From Clostridia bacterium (GTDB lineage: Bacteria; Bacillota; Clostridia; Christensenellales; Borkfalkiaceae), in contig CAAFVM010000014.1 in the NCBI GenBank assembly GCA_900766495.1, positions 1 through 13,276 of the forward strand: a DNA stretch of 13,276 nt, in the 5' to 3' direction. Position numbers and translations under genes: made by a program. Below, one piece after another: positions 1 to 7,621 of this stretch. How positions within the stretch are numbered: position 1 is the first letter of the stretch; every line of letters starts with the position of its first letter. Under the pieces are notes generated by a model. It was not told the origin of the DNA and ran no database searches. It saw only the letters and a list, made by a program, of their open reading frames with translations.

Positions 1-174
1 ATGACAGTGAAAAAGGTGGTGTCATTCCGAGCGAAGCCGAGGAATCTCGTGAAAACGGGATGTTTATGTTTTGCGAACGCTTCCGCGAGATGTTTCGACG
101 CGCTTCGCTTGCTCAACATGACAGTGAAAAAGGTGGTGTCATTCCGAGCGAAACCTGGGAATCTCGTGGAAACG
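1..174. repeat. Left interspersed-repeat cluster (117-bp direct repeat)
   Basis: Two copies of one unit lie head to tail. Bases 1-51 recur at 118-168 with a period of 117 bp and only about three mismatches, near 153-157. Each unit carries a motif beginning GTCATTCCGAGCG and ending in AATCTCGTG. Between the copies, 88-124 holds a second motif, the reverse complement of a CATGTTGAGC...ACATCT element. Exact inverted matches occur at the other end of the window: 21-51 with 13183-13213, 101-124 with 12983-13006, and 76-92 with 13016-13032. Repeats of this wording are scattered through many bacterial genomes and draft assemblies. No transposase is associated. The cluster stops four bases short of the ttcA stop codon. 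The open frame over 1-501 is repeat sequence plus antisense ttcA, not a gene. Confidence 0.85.
21..51 (+). repeat. Type A repeat, copy 1 (31 bp)
   Basis: This 31-bp element is a perfect reverse complement of 13183-13213. Its ends, ATTCC and GGAAT, can pair to form a short hairpin around a CG-rich core. A slightly diverged copy in the same orientation lies at 138-168. Confidence 0.85.
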
Positions 175-177
175 TTT

Positions 178-918
178 TTATTTCTTTATAATATCGCGAG
201 GGGCAAACAGGTTGTTACGTTCAGGGTGAGTAATTGCGCCGAGCATACGCTCTTTTACAAACGGAATATCAACTTGTACGTTTTTTATAAGTTCCTTAAC
301 GTACTGCCGCTGCGTATGTTTATCGGCGGGGCAGGGATTTTTAAGAATGGGTTTATCGCGCATGAACGCCGAAATGTTCTTCTCGTCAAGATAAATAAGC
401 GGGCGGATAACCGTAATGCCTGTGCGCGAAAGCTCGGTTACCGGCTGAAAGGTAGAAAGTCTGCCTTCGTAAAACAGCGAAAGCAGAAAAGTTTCGATTA
501 AATCGTCGGCGTGGTGCCCCAGCGAAAGCTTGTTGCAACCGTTTGCAATAGCTACCGAGTTTAATGCGCCGCGGCGCATTTTACTGCATAAACTGCAAGG
601 ATTTGTTTCTTTTCTTATGTCAAAAAGAATTTCGCCTATCTGAGTGCGCTCAACGTGGAAGGGGATACCCGCGTTTGCGCATTCGGCGCGTAAACCTTCG
701 ATTTTGCTCTGATCGGTGTTTTTAAATCCCATATCTATGGTGATTGCCATAACGTCGAACTTTTTTGGGTAAAAGCGTTTAAGGGCACCGAAGAGATAAA
801 CCGAAAGCAAACTGTCTTTTCCGCCCGACAGTCCTATGGCGATTTTATCGCCCTCGTTAATCATATTATAGTCGTCGATTGCACGCCGAAAGGGCGATAA
901 AAGTTGTTGCAAAGTCAT
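178..918 (-). CDS. ttcA: TtcA-family tRNA 2-thiocytidine synthetase (PP-loop ATPase)
   Basis: A 246-residue cytoplasmic member of the TtcA/COG0037 family, whose characterised member thiolates cytidine 32 of tRNA using ATP and an Fe-S cluster. The PP-loop SGGKDS is at residues 31-36. A CxxC pair (C108, C111, in PCSLCSKMRRG) and a third cysteine, C196 (NPCPAD), match the three cluster-binding cysteines of TtcA. LGHHADD is at 133-139. It is shorter than E. coli TtcA (about 310 aa), as is common for Firmicute homologues, so a related thiolation target cannot be excluded. The start at 918 is the earliest possible because TAA lies just upstream in frame. An AAGGAG site (932-937) sits 13 bases before it, which is rather far. 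It is the only protein gene in the window on the minus strand, divergent from the next gene. Confidence 0.85.
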   Translation of the reverse strand: MTLQQLLSPFRRAIDDYNMINEGDKIAIGLSGGKDSLLSVYLFGALKRFYPKKFDVMAITIDMGFKNTDQSKIEGLRAECANAGIPFHVERTQIGEILFDIRKETNPCSLCSKMRRGALNSVAIANGCNKLSLGHHADDLIETFLLSLFYEGRLSTFQPVTELSRTGITVIRPLIYLDEKNISAFMRDKPILKNPCPADKHTQRQYVKELIKNVQVDIPFVKERMLGAITHPERNNLFAPRDIIKK

Positions 919-963
919 TTATTGCGCAAAGCTCCTTATAATGTTTTGAAATTTTTAAAAAAT

Positions 964-992
964 ATGATATACTGATAAAATAAAAGTATAAA
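964..992 (-). promoter_or_regulatory. Possible sigma-A promoter for ttcA
   Basis: On the minus strand a TTTATA box (987-992, 4 of 6 to consensus) and a TATCAT box (964-969, 5 of 6) are separated by exactly 17 bp, about 46 bp upstream of the ttcA start, in very AT-rich DNA. Such boxes arise easily by chance in AT-rich DNA, so this is tentative. Confidence 0.35.
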
Positions 993-1126
993 TTACCGTG
1001 GCGGTTTATTGCCTATGCGCGCGATTTTGTCGCAAAAATATGCTTTCGGCGTTATGTGAAGTGCGATTTAAGCATTTTTTGGGGAATCCGCCGTTGCATA
1101 GTGTTCGGGCAATTAAGTGCTATATA

Positions 1127-1155
1127 TTGATTTTTTATAGTATATATAATATAGT
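1127..1155 (+). promoter_or_regulatory. Possible sigma-A promoter for the COG2426 gene
   Basis: TTGATT (1127-1132) and TATAGT (1150-1155) are spaced by 17 bp. Initiation would fall near 1162, giving a leader of about 27 bases before the ATG at 1189. A perfect TATAAT at 1145-1150 overlaps it but has no -35 box at the right distance. The rest of the divergent spacer (993-1126) shows no motif I recognise. Confidence 0.4.
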
Positions 1156-1188
1156 TTTTGGTTAAAAAAATCAATTAAAAGAGGGCGT

Positions 1189-1830
1189 ATGGCTGATAAA
1201 ATAGCCGAGTTTTTATTGAATTTAACACACAGCAACCTGTTAAGCATATTGCTTATATCGGCGTTTCCGCTTATTGAACTGAAAGGAGCAATTCCTATCG
1301 GGGCAAAATTGGGGGTATCGCTTTGGCAAACCGCGGGGCTTGCCTATCTCGGCTCTACGCTCGTGTGTATACCCGTATTCTTTTTGCTTATTCCCATATT
1401 CAATTTGCTTAAAAAAATACCTTTTATAAAACGTTTTATCGAGAAAGTCGAAAGCGTGCTTTACGGCAAAGCAAAAAAAATCGCGCTTAAAGCAAAGGGC
1501 GTCGACGACGAAAAATATGCACGCAGACTTATGGCTCGTGCTCTGTTAATTTTCGTGGCGGTGCCGTTACCCGTTACAGGTGTGTGGACGGGGACTGCGA
1601 TAGCCGTGTTTTTGGGATTTAAGTTTAAAGAAGCCGTCTTTTCGCTTGCGGCAGGCAACCTCATAGCAGGGGCGATTATAACACTTTTAACCTATTTTTT
1701 CAAAGACTACGTGGATTATATAATTCTTGGGCTTGCCGTTCTTGCCGTGGTTATGCTTGTGTTCTTTATTGTAAAAGTTATAATTTCAAAACCCGAAAAC
1801 AACGACGATTACAAAAAAAACGACGAGTAA
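1189..1830 (+). CDS. COG2426 / small multidrug export family membrane protein
   Basis: A 213-residue integral membrane protein of the family annotated 'small multi-drug export protein' (Pfam PF06695). The export role is weakly supported and the true substrate is unknown. Two family signatures are visible: ELKGAIPIG at residues 30-38, and VPLPVTGVWTG at 125-135, both likely re-entrant or helix-break segments. Hydrophobic stretches lie at about 15-28, 46-74, 118-140, 150-171 and 174-199, with a basic cytoplasmic loop (about 76-115) between the halves. The last 13 residues are hydrophilic and charged. An AGAGGG purine run (1180-1185) precedes the ATG. A 193-bp spacer separates it from queH, so it may be a transcription unit of its own. 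Confidence 0.8.
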   Translation: MADKIAEFLLNLTHSNLLSILLISAFPLIELKGAIPIGAKLGVSLWQTAGLAYLGSTLVCIPVFFLLIPIFNLLKKIPFIKRFIEKVESVLYGKAKKIALKAKGVDDEKYARRLMARALLIFVAVPLPVTGVWTGTAIAVFLGFKFKEAVFSLAAGNLIAGAIITLLTYFFKDYVDYIILGLAVLAVVMLVFFIVKVIISKPENNDDYKKNDE

Positions 1831-2023
1831 TAAGCTTTTTAATATGCGCAGGTTATGCGCGAATAAAGTTTGAACTGTGCGTTTATCGACCTATAGAGGG
1901 GCTTTTGACGAAAAAATACGAATTTTGTCGCCCGCAAAGCTAAAAACAATGCAGCAACGGAGATAGTAAAGCAACAGGCAGTAAAGTAAACGCGCGCCTG
2001 AGATTAAAAAAATAAAAACAAGA
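1831..2023. other. Intergenic spacer upstream of queH, nothing clear
   Basis: A 193-bp spacer. A small hairpin (GCGCA/TGCGC) lies just after the upstream gene but has no T-tract. I looked for a preQ1 riboswitch because queH follows, and did not recognise one. The last 30 bases are A-rich and hold no good Shine-Dalgarno sequence. Confidence 0.3.
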
Positions 2024-2665
2024 ATGAAAACAGATTACGAAAGTCAACGAAAAACAATAGCCGAAAAAAACGGCGGGGCGAAAGTGCTTTTGCACAGTTG
2101 TTGCGCGCCGTGTTCCACAACCTGCTTATCCCGTCTTGTCCCCGATTTTGCGGTTACGGTGTTTTATTACAATCCGAATATGTCAAGCGAAGAGGAATAT
2201 GCGCGCAGAGCTGAAGAACAAAGGCGGTTTTTATACGAAGCTTACGGAAATAAAGTTCCGCTCGTGACCGAAAAATATTTTTCCGGCGAGTTTTATTCGG
2301 CGATTAAAAACGTAGAAAATTTTGCGGATTTACCCGAAGGCGGCGCGCGATGCGAAGAGTGTTTTAAATTAAGGCTTTCGCGCTCGGCAGAATATGCGAA
2401 AGAAAACGGATTTGAATATTTTACTACCACTTTAACGTTAAGCCCGCACAAAAACGCCGAACTTTTAAACAAAATAGGCTGCGAATGCGGCGAAAAATAC
2501 GGAGTAAAATGGTTGCCTTGCGATTTTAAAAAACAAAACGGTTTTTTGCTTTCGTGCAAACTATCAAACGAATACGGATTGTATCGTCAGAATTTTTGCG
2601 GTTGCGTTTATTCGGAAGCCGAAGTCAAGGCACGCGAAAGTTCGCGCGGCAAAGAAAAAGCATAA
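2024..2665 (+). CDS. queH: Epoxyqueuosine reductase QueH
   Basis: A 213-residue cytoplasmic protein of the DUF208/QueH family, which carries out the last step of queuosine synthesis: reduction of epoxyqueuosine to queuosine in the anticodon of GUN tRNAs. It is the non-homologous, cobalamin-independent alternative to QueG. Diagnostic features are HSCCAPCS (adjacent cysteines C26-C27, then C30), YNPNM at 49-53, C110xxC113 (RCEEC) and C192xC194 (FCGC). These are the cysteine positions expected for cluster binding and for the catalytic pair. The length is normal. The A-rich leader has no clear Shine-Dalgarno sequence. Next comes a 93-bp spacer and the DUF512 gene in the same direction. No other queuosine gene is in the window, so precursor synthesis or salvage must be encoded elsewhere. 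Confidence 0.9.
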   Translation: MKTDYESQRKTIAEKNGGAKVLLHSCCAPCSTTCLSRLVPDFAVTVFYYNPNMSSEEEYARRAEEQRRFLYEAYGNKVPLVTEKYFSGEFYSAIKNVENFADLPEGGARCEECFKLRLSRSAEYAKENGFEYFTTTLTLSPHKNAELLNKIGCECGEKYGVKWLPCDFKKQNGFLLSCKLSNEYGLYRQNFCGCVYSEAEVKARESSRGKEKA

Positions 2666-2670
2666 GCACG

Positions 2671-2705
2671 CGGACTGGCAACTTAAAGCGGACTGGCAAC
2701 TTAAA
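2671..2705 (+). repeat. 18-bp tandem repeat, two copies
   Basis: CGGACTGGCAACTTAAA occurs at 2671-2687 and again at 2689-2705, a period of 18 bp with an identical 17-bp core. It lies just after the queH stop codon, in the spacer before the DUF512 gene. Two copies only; a simple duplication is the likeliest origin. Confidence 0.85.
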
Positions 2706-2758
2706 AACGATTTAAACTATATATTTACAAAACTACCTTAGAAAAAAACTAAAAAATA

Positions 2759-4018
2759 ATGTTGAAAATTAAAGAAGTTGAAAAAGGCGGTGCGGGCGAA
2801 AGTTACGGTTTTGAGCCGGGGGACGCGATATTGGCGTTCGACGGACACGAAGCGATAGATTCGCTCGACTATGTATATTACGACGCGCAAGAAAATTTTA
2901 AAATAGAAGTTCTTGCCAAAAGCGGCGAAAAATTAATCGTCGATATGGAAAAAGAAGAAGACGAAAGCATGGGGCTTACGTTCGAAGACGACGGAATGAA
3001 AATCCGCACCTGCCATAACGATTGCATTTTTTGTTTTGTCAGGCAGATGCCGTCCGGCATGCGCGATTCGCTTTACGTAAAAGACGACGATTACAGGCAA
3101 AGTTTTTTATGCGGAAATTTCGTAACGCTTACCAACCTTACCGATAAGGACGTAGAACGCATAGTCAGAATGAAACTCGGTCCGCTTTACGTTTCGGTGC
3201 ATACGATGAACGGCGATTTGCGTTGTAAAATGCTCCGCAACAGGTTTGCCTATAAAATTCGCGAATATCTTGATATTTTTGAAAAGAACGGAATAGCCGT
3301 GAATGCGCAGAACGTAATAGTTCCCGGCGTGAACGACGGCAAAGAGCTTGAATATACGCTTAACGAACTTTATAAATACAAAAATATTTTATCGATAGCC
3401 GCAGTGCCGTGCGGAATAACCAAATACCGCGACGGTCTGTATCATATCGACGATATAAACGCCGAATACGCGGCGGGCGTTATCAGGCAGGTGAACGAGA
3501 TAAACGCAAAACATCATTCAAACCTCGTTTGCCTTGCCGACGAATACTATTTTAAAGCGGGCTTGCCTCTTCCGCCATACGAAAGCTACGGTGAATTTTT
3601 GCAGATAGAAAACGGCGTGGGTATGAGCGCGAAATTTTTGCGCGACGTAGAAGAGCTTATCGAAGACCGCGAAAAACCGTTGCTTGAAGAGGGCAGATAT
3701 TTAACCGTTTGCGGTACCAGCGTTTACAGGTTTATGCTTGAAGTTGTGAATAAAATCGCTTCCTCGTGCGAGGGGGTGAACATAACTCTTTTGCCTGTAG
3801 AAAACGTATTTTTCGGCAAAACGGTAAATTGCACCGGGCTTTTAACCGGGGGCGACATCGTGAACGCGGTTAAGGCGAGCGGTTACGATTACGACGTTCT
3901 GCTTATACCGAACAACTGTCTCATGCAGTTTGAAGATAAGTTTTTAGACGATATGACTTTAACCGAAATGTCGCGGTTGCTCGGTAAAAAAGTAGTGCGC
4001 GCAAGAATGAAAGATTAA
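2759..4018 (+). CDS. DUF512 radical SAM protein with N-terminal PDZ-like domain
   Basis: A 419-residue protein of the DUF512 family (PF04459, TIGR03279-like). Residues 1-65 form a PDZ-like domain (GAGESYGFEPGDAI). A radical SAM cluster motif follows, C85xxxC89xxC92 (TCHNDCIFCF), then a TIM-barrel-like section with VSVHTMNG (146-152) and VIVPGVNDG. The C-terminal half carries the DUF512 signatures CLADEYYF and LTGGDIV. The reaction is unknown. In many Clostridia this gene lies directly before der, as here, so a role linked to ribosomes or RNA is suspected, by association only. The leader before the ATG is A-rich with no strong Shine-Dalgarno sequence. The next ATG is far inside the domain, so this start is the best available. 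Confidence 0.85.
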   Translation: MLKIKEVEKGGAGESYGFEPGDAILAFDGHEAIDSLDYVYYDAQENFKIEVLAKSGEKLIVDMEKEEDESMGLTFEDDGMKIRTCHNDCIFCFVRQMPSGMRDSLYVKDDDYRQSFLCGNFVTLTNLTDKDVERIVRMKLGPLYVSVHTMNGDLRCKMLRNRFAYKIREYLDIFEKNGIAVNAQNVIVPGVNDGKELEYTLNELYKYKNILSIAAVPCGITKYRDGLYHIDDINAEYAAGVIRQVNEINAKHHSNLVCLADEYYFKAGLPLPPYESYGEFLQIENGVGMSAKFLRDVEELIEDREKPLLEEGRYLTVCGTSVYRFMLEVVNKIASSCEGVNITLLPVENVFFGKTVNCTGLLTGGDIVNAVKASGYDYDVLLIPNNCLMQFEDKFLDDMTLTEMSRLLGKKVVRARMKD

Positions 4019-4126
4019 TTATAAAACAAAAAGCCCGGCATATAAAAACACGGCTTTATGCGGTGCGTTATTCGGCTTTATATAAGTTTTATAAAACCGA
4101 TAAAAGAAAACGATTTAAAAAGAGAG

Positions 4127-5452
4127 AAAAAAATGAGTAAACCTATTGTTGCCATAGTAGGCAGACCGAACGTGGGAAAATCTACGTTGTTCAATAAAAT
4201 AACCGGCAGAAAAATATCGATAGTGGAAGATAAACCCGGCGTCACGCGCGACAGAATTTATGCCGACGCCGAATGGTGCGGTACGCAGTTCACGCTTATC
4301 GATACCGGTGGAATAGAACTTAAATCGCAGGACGAAATGTGGCGTCATATAAAGGCTCAGGCTGACGCGGCTATCGACGTAGCCGACGTTATAGTGCTTT
4401 TGTGCGACGTGAAAAGCGATATTACCGCTTCCGATTACGATGTGGCGGATATGCTTCGCCGTTCGCGCAAGCCGGTAATTCTTGCGGTAAACAAGCTCGA
4501 TAATTATAAACCCGAACGACTTATGGATTATTATGCTTTGGGTTTAGGCGAGCCTTACGGTATTTCGTGCGAACACGGCACGGGCGTGGGCGATTTGCTC
4601 GACGCCATATGCGAGGGGCTTGAAAAGTCGCAGGAAACCGACGACGAGGAGCAAGCTTTGAAAATTGCGGTAGTAGGTAAACCTAATGCAGGAAAAAGCA
4701 GCCTCGTAAATAAGATTTTAGGCTATGACCGCACCATCGTTTCAAATATTTCCGGTACCACGCGCGACGCTATCGACACGCCTTTCGAAAAAGACGGTAA
4801 AAAATATATTTTAATAGATACGGCGGGTATAAGAAAGAAAAAAGCCGTGGAAGAAAATATTGAATATTACAGCGTTATCCGCGCTTTGGGCGCGGTGCGC
4901 AGGGCTGACGTCTGCGTTATAGTAATCGACGCGAAAGAAGGGCTATCCGAACAAGACGTAAAAATCTGCGGATACGTTCACGAGCAGGGCAAACCGTCGG
5001 TTATAGTAATGAATAAGTGGGATTTAGTTGAAAAAGACGACAAAACCATTAACGAATTCAATAAAAAGCTCGATTGCGATCTTGCTTTTATGGACTATTA
5101 TCGCGCGGTTTACATTTCGGTAAAAACCGGGCAGAGGGTGGATAAAGTGCTTGAAGCCGCCCGCCTGTCTTACGAAAACGCCTGCCGCAGAATCACAACG
5201 GGCGCGCTTAACGACATTATAGGCGACGCAATAAGAACAACCGAACCGCCTTCGAAAAACGGCAGACGGCTGAAAATTTATTACGCCACTCAGGACGACG
5301 TAAATCCGCCGCGTTTCATAATTTTCGTAAACGATACAGAGCTTATGCATTTTTCGTATAAGCGTTATCTTGAAAACGTTATTCGTCGCAGTTACGATTT
5401 TTCGGGCACGCCGATAAGACTGTGTTTCAGACAGAAAGACGAAGACCGATAA
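4127..5452 (+). promoter_or_regulatory. Start-site note: der initiates at 4133, not 4058
   Basis: An open frame reaches back to an ATG at 4058, but that extension has no ribosome binding site and no match to Der. The ATG at 4133 follows a purine run (AAAGAGAG, about 4119-4126) by about six bases and begins with the canonical MSKPIVAIVGRPNVGKS. Confidence 0.7.
4133..5452 (+). CDS. der: Ribosome biogenesis GTPase Der (EngA)
   Basis: A 439-residue essential GTPase with tandem G domains that acts in late assembly of the 50S subunit. G domain 1 has GRPNVGKS (10-17), DTGG (57-60) and NKLD (120-123). G domain 2 has GKPNAGKS (182-189), DTAG (229-232) and NKWD (294-297). The C-terminal KH-like domain spans about 350-439 and contains the usual TGALND and PPRFIIFVN stretches. 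The length is typical once the start at 4133 is used. All motifs are intact. It sits between the DUF512 gene and plsY, a gene order common in Clostridia. The 114-bp spacer before it holds only a weak imperfect hairpin (about 4031-4057) with no T-tract, so read-through from the DUF512 gene is plausible. Confidence 0.97.
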   Translation: MSKPIVAIVGRPNVGKSTLFNKITGRKISIVEDKPGVTRDRIYADAEWCGTQFTLIDTGGIELKSQDEMWRHIKAQADAAIDVADVIVLLCDVKSDITASDYDVADMLRRSRKPVILAVNKLDNYKPERLMDYYALGLGEPYGISCEHGTGVGDLLDAICEGLEKSQETDDEEQALKIAVVGKPNAGKSSLVNKILGYDRTIVSNISGTTRDAIDTPFEKDGKKYILIDTAGIRKKKAVEENIEYYSVIRALGAVRRADVCVIVIDAKEGLSEQDVKICGYVHEQGKPSVIVMNKWDLVEKDDKTINEFNKKLDCDLAFMDYYRAVYISVKTGQRVDKVLEAARLSYENACRRITTGALNDIIGDAIRTTEPPSKNGRRLKIYYATQDDVNPPRFIIFVNDTELMHFSYKRYLENVIRRSYDFSGTPIRLCFRQKDEDR

Positions 5453-5606
5453 ACTCTTTTGTTTAAAAAGGGCGTTATTGGCGCTATGTAAAACGGCGGT
5501 CGGTTGGTTGCCCATGCGTTTTTGCGTAAAGCGTAAAAAACGTTTCTTTGGCGCAGAGCGTGCTTTTTTGCGTGTTTTGCGCGGTATTTAATAGAGGAAA
5601 ACGTCT
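5453..5606. other. Spacer between der and plsY
   Basis: A 154-bp spacer. An imperfect inverted repeat at about 5515-5542 (GCGTTTTTGCG and CGTAAAAAACG) is followed by a few T residues and could be a weak terminator or an RNA processing site, but the stem is poor. An AGAGG Shine-Dalgarno sequence (5593-5597) lies nine bases before the plsY ATG. Confidence 0.25.
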
Positions 5607-6524
5607 ATGCAGATGTATTTTAAAGATTTATGGTGGAGTTTTTTGCTTATAGCGCTCGGTTCGTATTTTATAGGCAATATAAATTTCGCGGTTATAATCT
5701 CGCGTTCTAAAAATAAAGATATACGCAATATGGGCAGCGGAAACCCCGGCACGCTTAATATGTCGCGCCAGTTCGGGCTTAAATTCGGCGTGCTTACTTT
5801 AATTTTGGATATTTTAAAAGGCGCGGTTCCTACGTTGGTAGCCACGCTTGTTTATCGCGAAATGACGTTCGGCGATTCGCACCTTGCGGTTAGCGAAATG
5901 GCGCAGTACCTCGCGGGATTTTTCGCGGTGCTCGGGCATATTTTTCCCGCGATTTATAAGTTTAAAGGGGGCAAAGGCATAGCCACCACAATAGGCGTGT
6001 TTCTTGTAACCGAGCCGATTGTTACGCTGATTTTTGCGATTATAGCCATAATTTACATTCTTGTTAAAGAAATCGGCTCGATAGGTTCGTTTATAGCTAC
6101 CGCTCCGCCCGCCGTGGTTGCGGTTATCAGACTTTATTACGACGGTTTTGCAAAAGAACCAAACTTCGAATACGGTTTAACATTTTTCGCGGTTGCCGAC
6201 TTGCTTGTTCTGGGCATAATTCTTTTAACCTGGCTTGCGCACAGAAAAAACATAATCCGCTTGCTCGAGGGCGAAGAACATCAGACCGGTTGGATGAAAG
6301 CCATCCGCGATATGAAAATAAAAAGCAAAGCCAAACGCGCGGCTAAAAAATACGGCGGCGAGCTTCCGTCTCCCGAACGGGACGAAAACAATTTAAGTTA
6401 CGACGGCGGCATTTGCGGCGAAAACGAAAAAGCTTCGCCCGAAAATAGCGAAGACGACGGAGCGAGCGAAGCCGAAAACGATAAAGCGGATAATGGCGAA
6501 AAAACGAAAGAGAAAAATCGATAA
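5607..6524 (+). CDS. plsY: Glycerol-3-phosphate acyltransferase PlsY, with charged C-terminal tail
   Basis: A membrane acyltransferase that moves an acyl group from acyl-phosphate to the sn-1 position of glycerol-3-phosphate, the first step of phospholipid synthesis in Gram-positives. Family motifs are intact: GSGNPGTLNMSR (43-54), GHIFPAIYKFKGGKGIATT (110-128), EIGSIGS (155-161) and HRKNIIRLLEGEE (212-224). Hydrophobic segments lie at about 9-32, 62-82, 102-116, 129-153, 160-175 and 189-210. Usual PlsY proteins are about 190-220 residues and end near the RKNI motif. This one runs to 305 residues, adding a basic stretch (about 229-249) and then an acidic, Ser/Asn-rich, probably disordered tail (about 252-305). 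The first 228 residues are enough for function; the tail is unexplained. gpsA, which often follows plsY in Clostridia, is not here. Confidence 0.93.
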   Translation: MQMYFKDLWWSFLLIALGSYFIGNINFAVIISRSKNKDIRNMGSGNPGTLNMSRQFGLKFGVLTLILDILKGAVPTLVATLVYREMTFGDSHLAVSEMAQYLAGFFAVLGHIFPAIYKFKGGKGIATTIGVFLVTEPIVTLIFAIIAIIYILVKEIGSIGSFIATAPPAVVAVIRLYYDGFAKEPNFEYGLTFFAVADLLVLGIILLTWLAHRKNIIRLLEGEEHQTGWMKAIRDMKIKSKAKRAAKKYGGELPSPERDENNLSYDGGICGENEKASPENSEDDGASEAENDKADNGEKTKEKNR

Positions 6525-6702
6525 TTTTTCGGCGCGGATTATATGTTCAATCGCGCACGCGTTTAAGTAGAGAGCGAATATTTCGGCTCTACGTTAACGC
6601 TTGTTCATATGTTGTTTATGCGCGCTTATTTAATGTGAAATGCGCGTTAACGGGCTTATAGGCTTGCTTATTAAAAAATAAAATCACTAACGAGGCATAT
6701 AA

Positions 6703-7557
6703 ATGGCTGTTATAGAAATTAAAAACGAACAGTTAAAAGTAAAAATAAACACGCTTGGCGCGGAAATAATTAGCATTGTTAAAGACGGCAAAGAGAGGGT
6801 GTGGCAGGGCGACCCCGAATACTGGAAAGGGCATCAGCCGGTGTTGTTTCCCGTTTGCGGCTCGCTTAAAGGCAAAAAATACCGCTACAACGGCAAAGAA
6901 TATAATATGAAACCGCACGGCTTTGCCAGAATTTCAGAATTTAAGGTGGTTTCGCTTGAAAGCGACAAGGCGGTTTTATTGCTTGAAAACAACGAGCAAA
7001 CCAAAGAATGCTACCCGTTCGATTTTAAGTTTTTCGTAACTTATTCCGTGGTCGATAATTCGGTAAAGACCGCCTATAAGGCGATTAACGAGGGTAAAGA
7101 GCCTGCGTTCGTATCGTTCGGCAGCCACGAATCTTTCAATTTTTCGGTGCCGTTCGACGAAGGACACGCGCTCGAATTTGAAAAAGACGAAAAGTTTTCG
7201 TCGTTCATCGTTGTGCCCGGCGGGCTTATAGCGCACTCGTGCGACGAGTTCGGAGAGGGGAAAACTCTTGGTTTAACCCACGCGATGTTCAAAAACGACA
7301 CCATAGTTCTTCGCAACATAAATTCCCGCCGCGTAAAACTTACCGAAAACGGCAAGGTTATTGCCGAAACGGCGTTTGACGCGCCAAACCTGCTTGTGTG
7401 GACTTCGGTAAACTGCGCGCCGTTCGTGTGCGTGGAGCCTTGGCTTAACTATCCCGATTTCGACGACGCGAGCGGCGATATAAAGGATAAAGACGGGCTT
7501 AAATGGCTTGAAGCGGGCGAAGAATTTATTAACGAACACACTGTTTTCTACTATTAA
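6703..7557 (+). CDS. Aldose 1-epimerase family protein (LacX-like)
   Basis: A 284-residue cytoplasmic beta-sandwich protein of the COG2017 mutarotase family, in the LacX/YeaD-like branch rather than classical GalM. Signatures are VWQGDPEYWKGHQPVLFPVCG (33-53), PHGFAR with H72, GSHESFN with H142 and CVEPW with E245. In characterised mutarotases two histidines act as acid and support, and a late glutamate is the general base; these positions fit. Most relatives read G-x-H-P-x-F at the second histidine; here proline is replaced by glutamate. The sugar substrate cannot be told. A GAGG site (6692-6695) precedes the ATG. The gap to the DUF1461 gene is 64 bp, so the two may share a transcript, although no functional link is evident. 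Confidence 0.87.
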   Translation: MAVIEIKNEQLKVKINTLGAEIISIVKDGKERVWQGDPEYWKGHQPVLFPVCGSLKGKKYRYNGKEYNMKPHGFARISEFKVVSLESDKAVLLLENNEQTKECYPFDFKFFVTYSVVDNSVKTAYKAINEGKEPAFVSFGSHESFNFSVPFDEGHALEFEKDEKFSSFIVVPGGLIAHSCDEFGEGKTLGLTHAMFKNDTIVLRNINSRRVKLTENGKVIAETAFDAPNLLVWTSVNCAPFVCVEPWLNYPDFDDASGDIKDKDGLKWLEAGEEFINEHTVFYY

Positions 7558-7621
7558 TTTTTTACTGTTTAAGTCTATTTTAGGTTCTAAGCGTTACGGC
7601 AGGCGCGAAAAGGAATAACTT

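Noticed and set aside
1..501. 166-codon open frame at the left end
   Set aside because: It is built from the 117-bp repeats and then runs antisense through the 3' part of ttcA; there is no ribosome site and no family resemblance.
1831..2023. preQ1 riboswitch before queH
   Set aside because: I could not find the preQ1 stem-loop and pairing tail; the spacer shows only a small unrelated hairpin.
4031..4057. Terminator between the DUF512 gene and der
   Set aside because: The AAAGCCCG/CGGCTTT stem has a bulge and is not followed by a T-tract.
4058..4132. 25-residue N-terminal extension of Der
   Set aside because: Der proteins begin at the MSKP-like start; the upstream ATG has no ribosome site and the extension matches nothing known.
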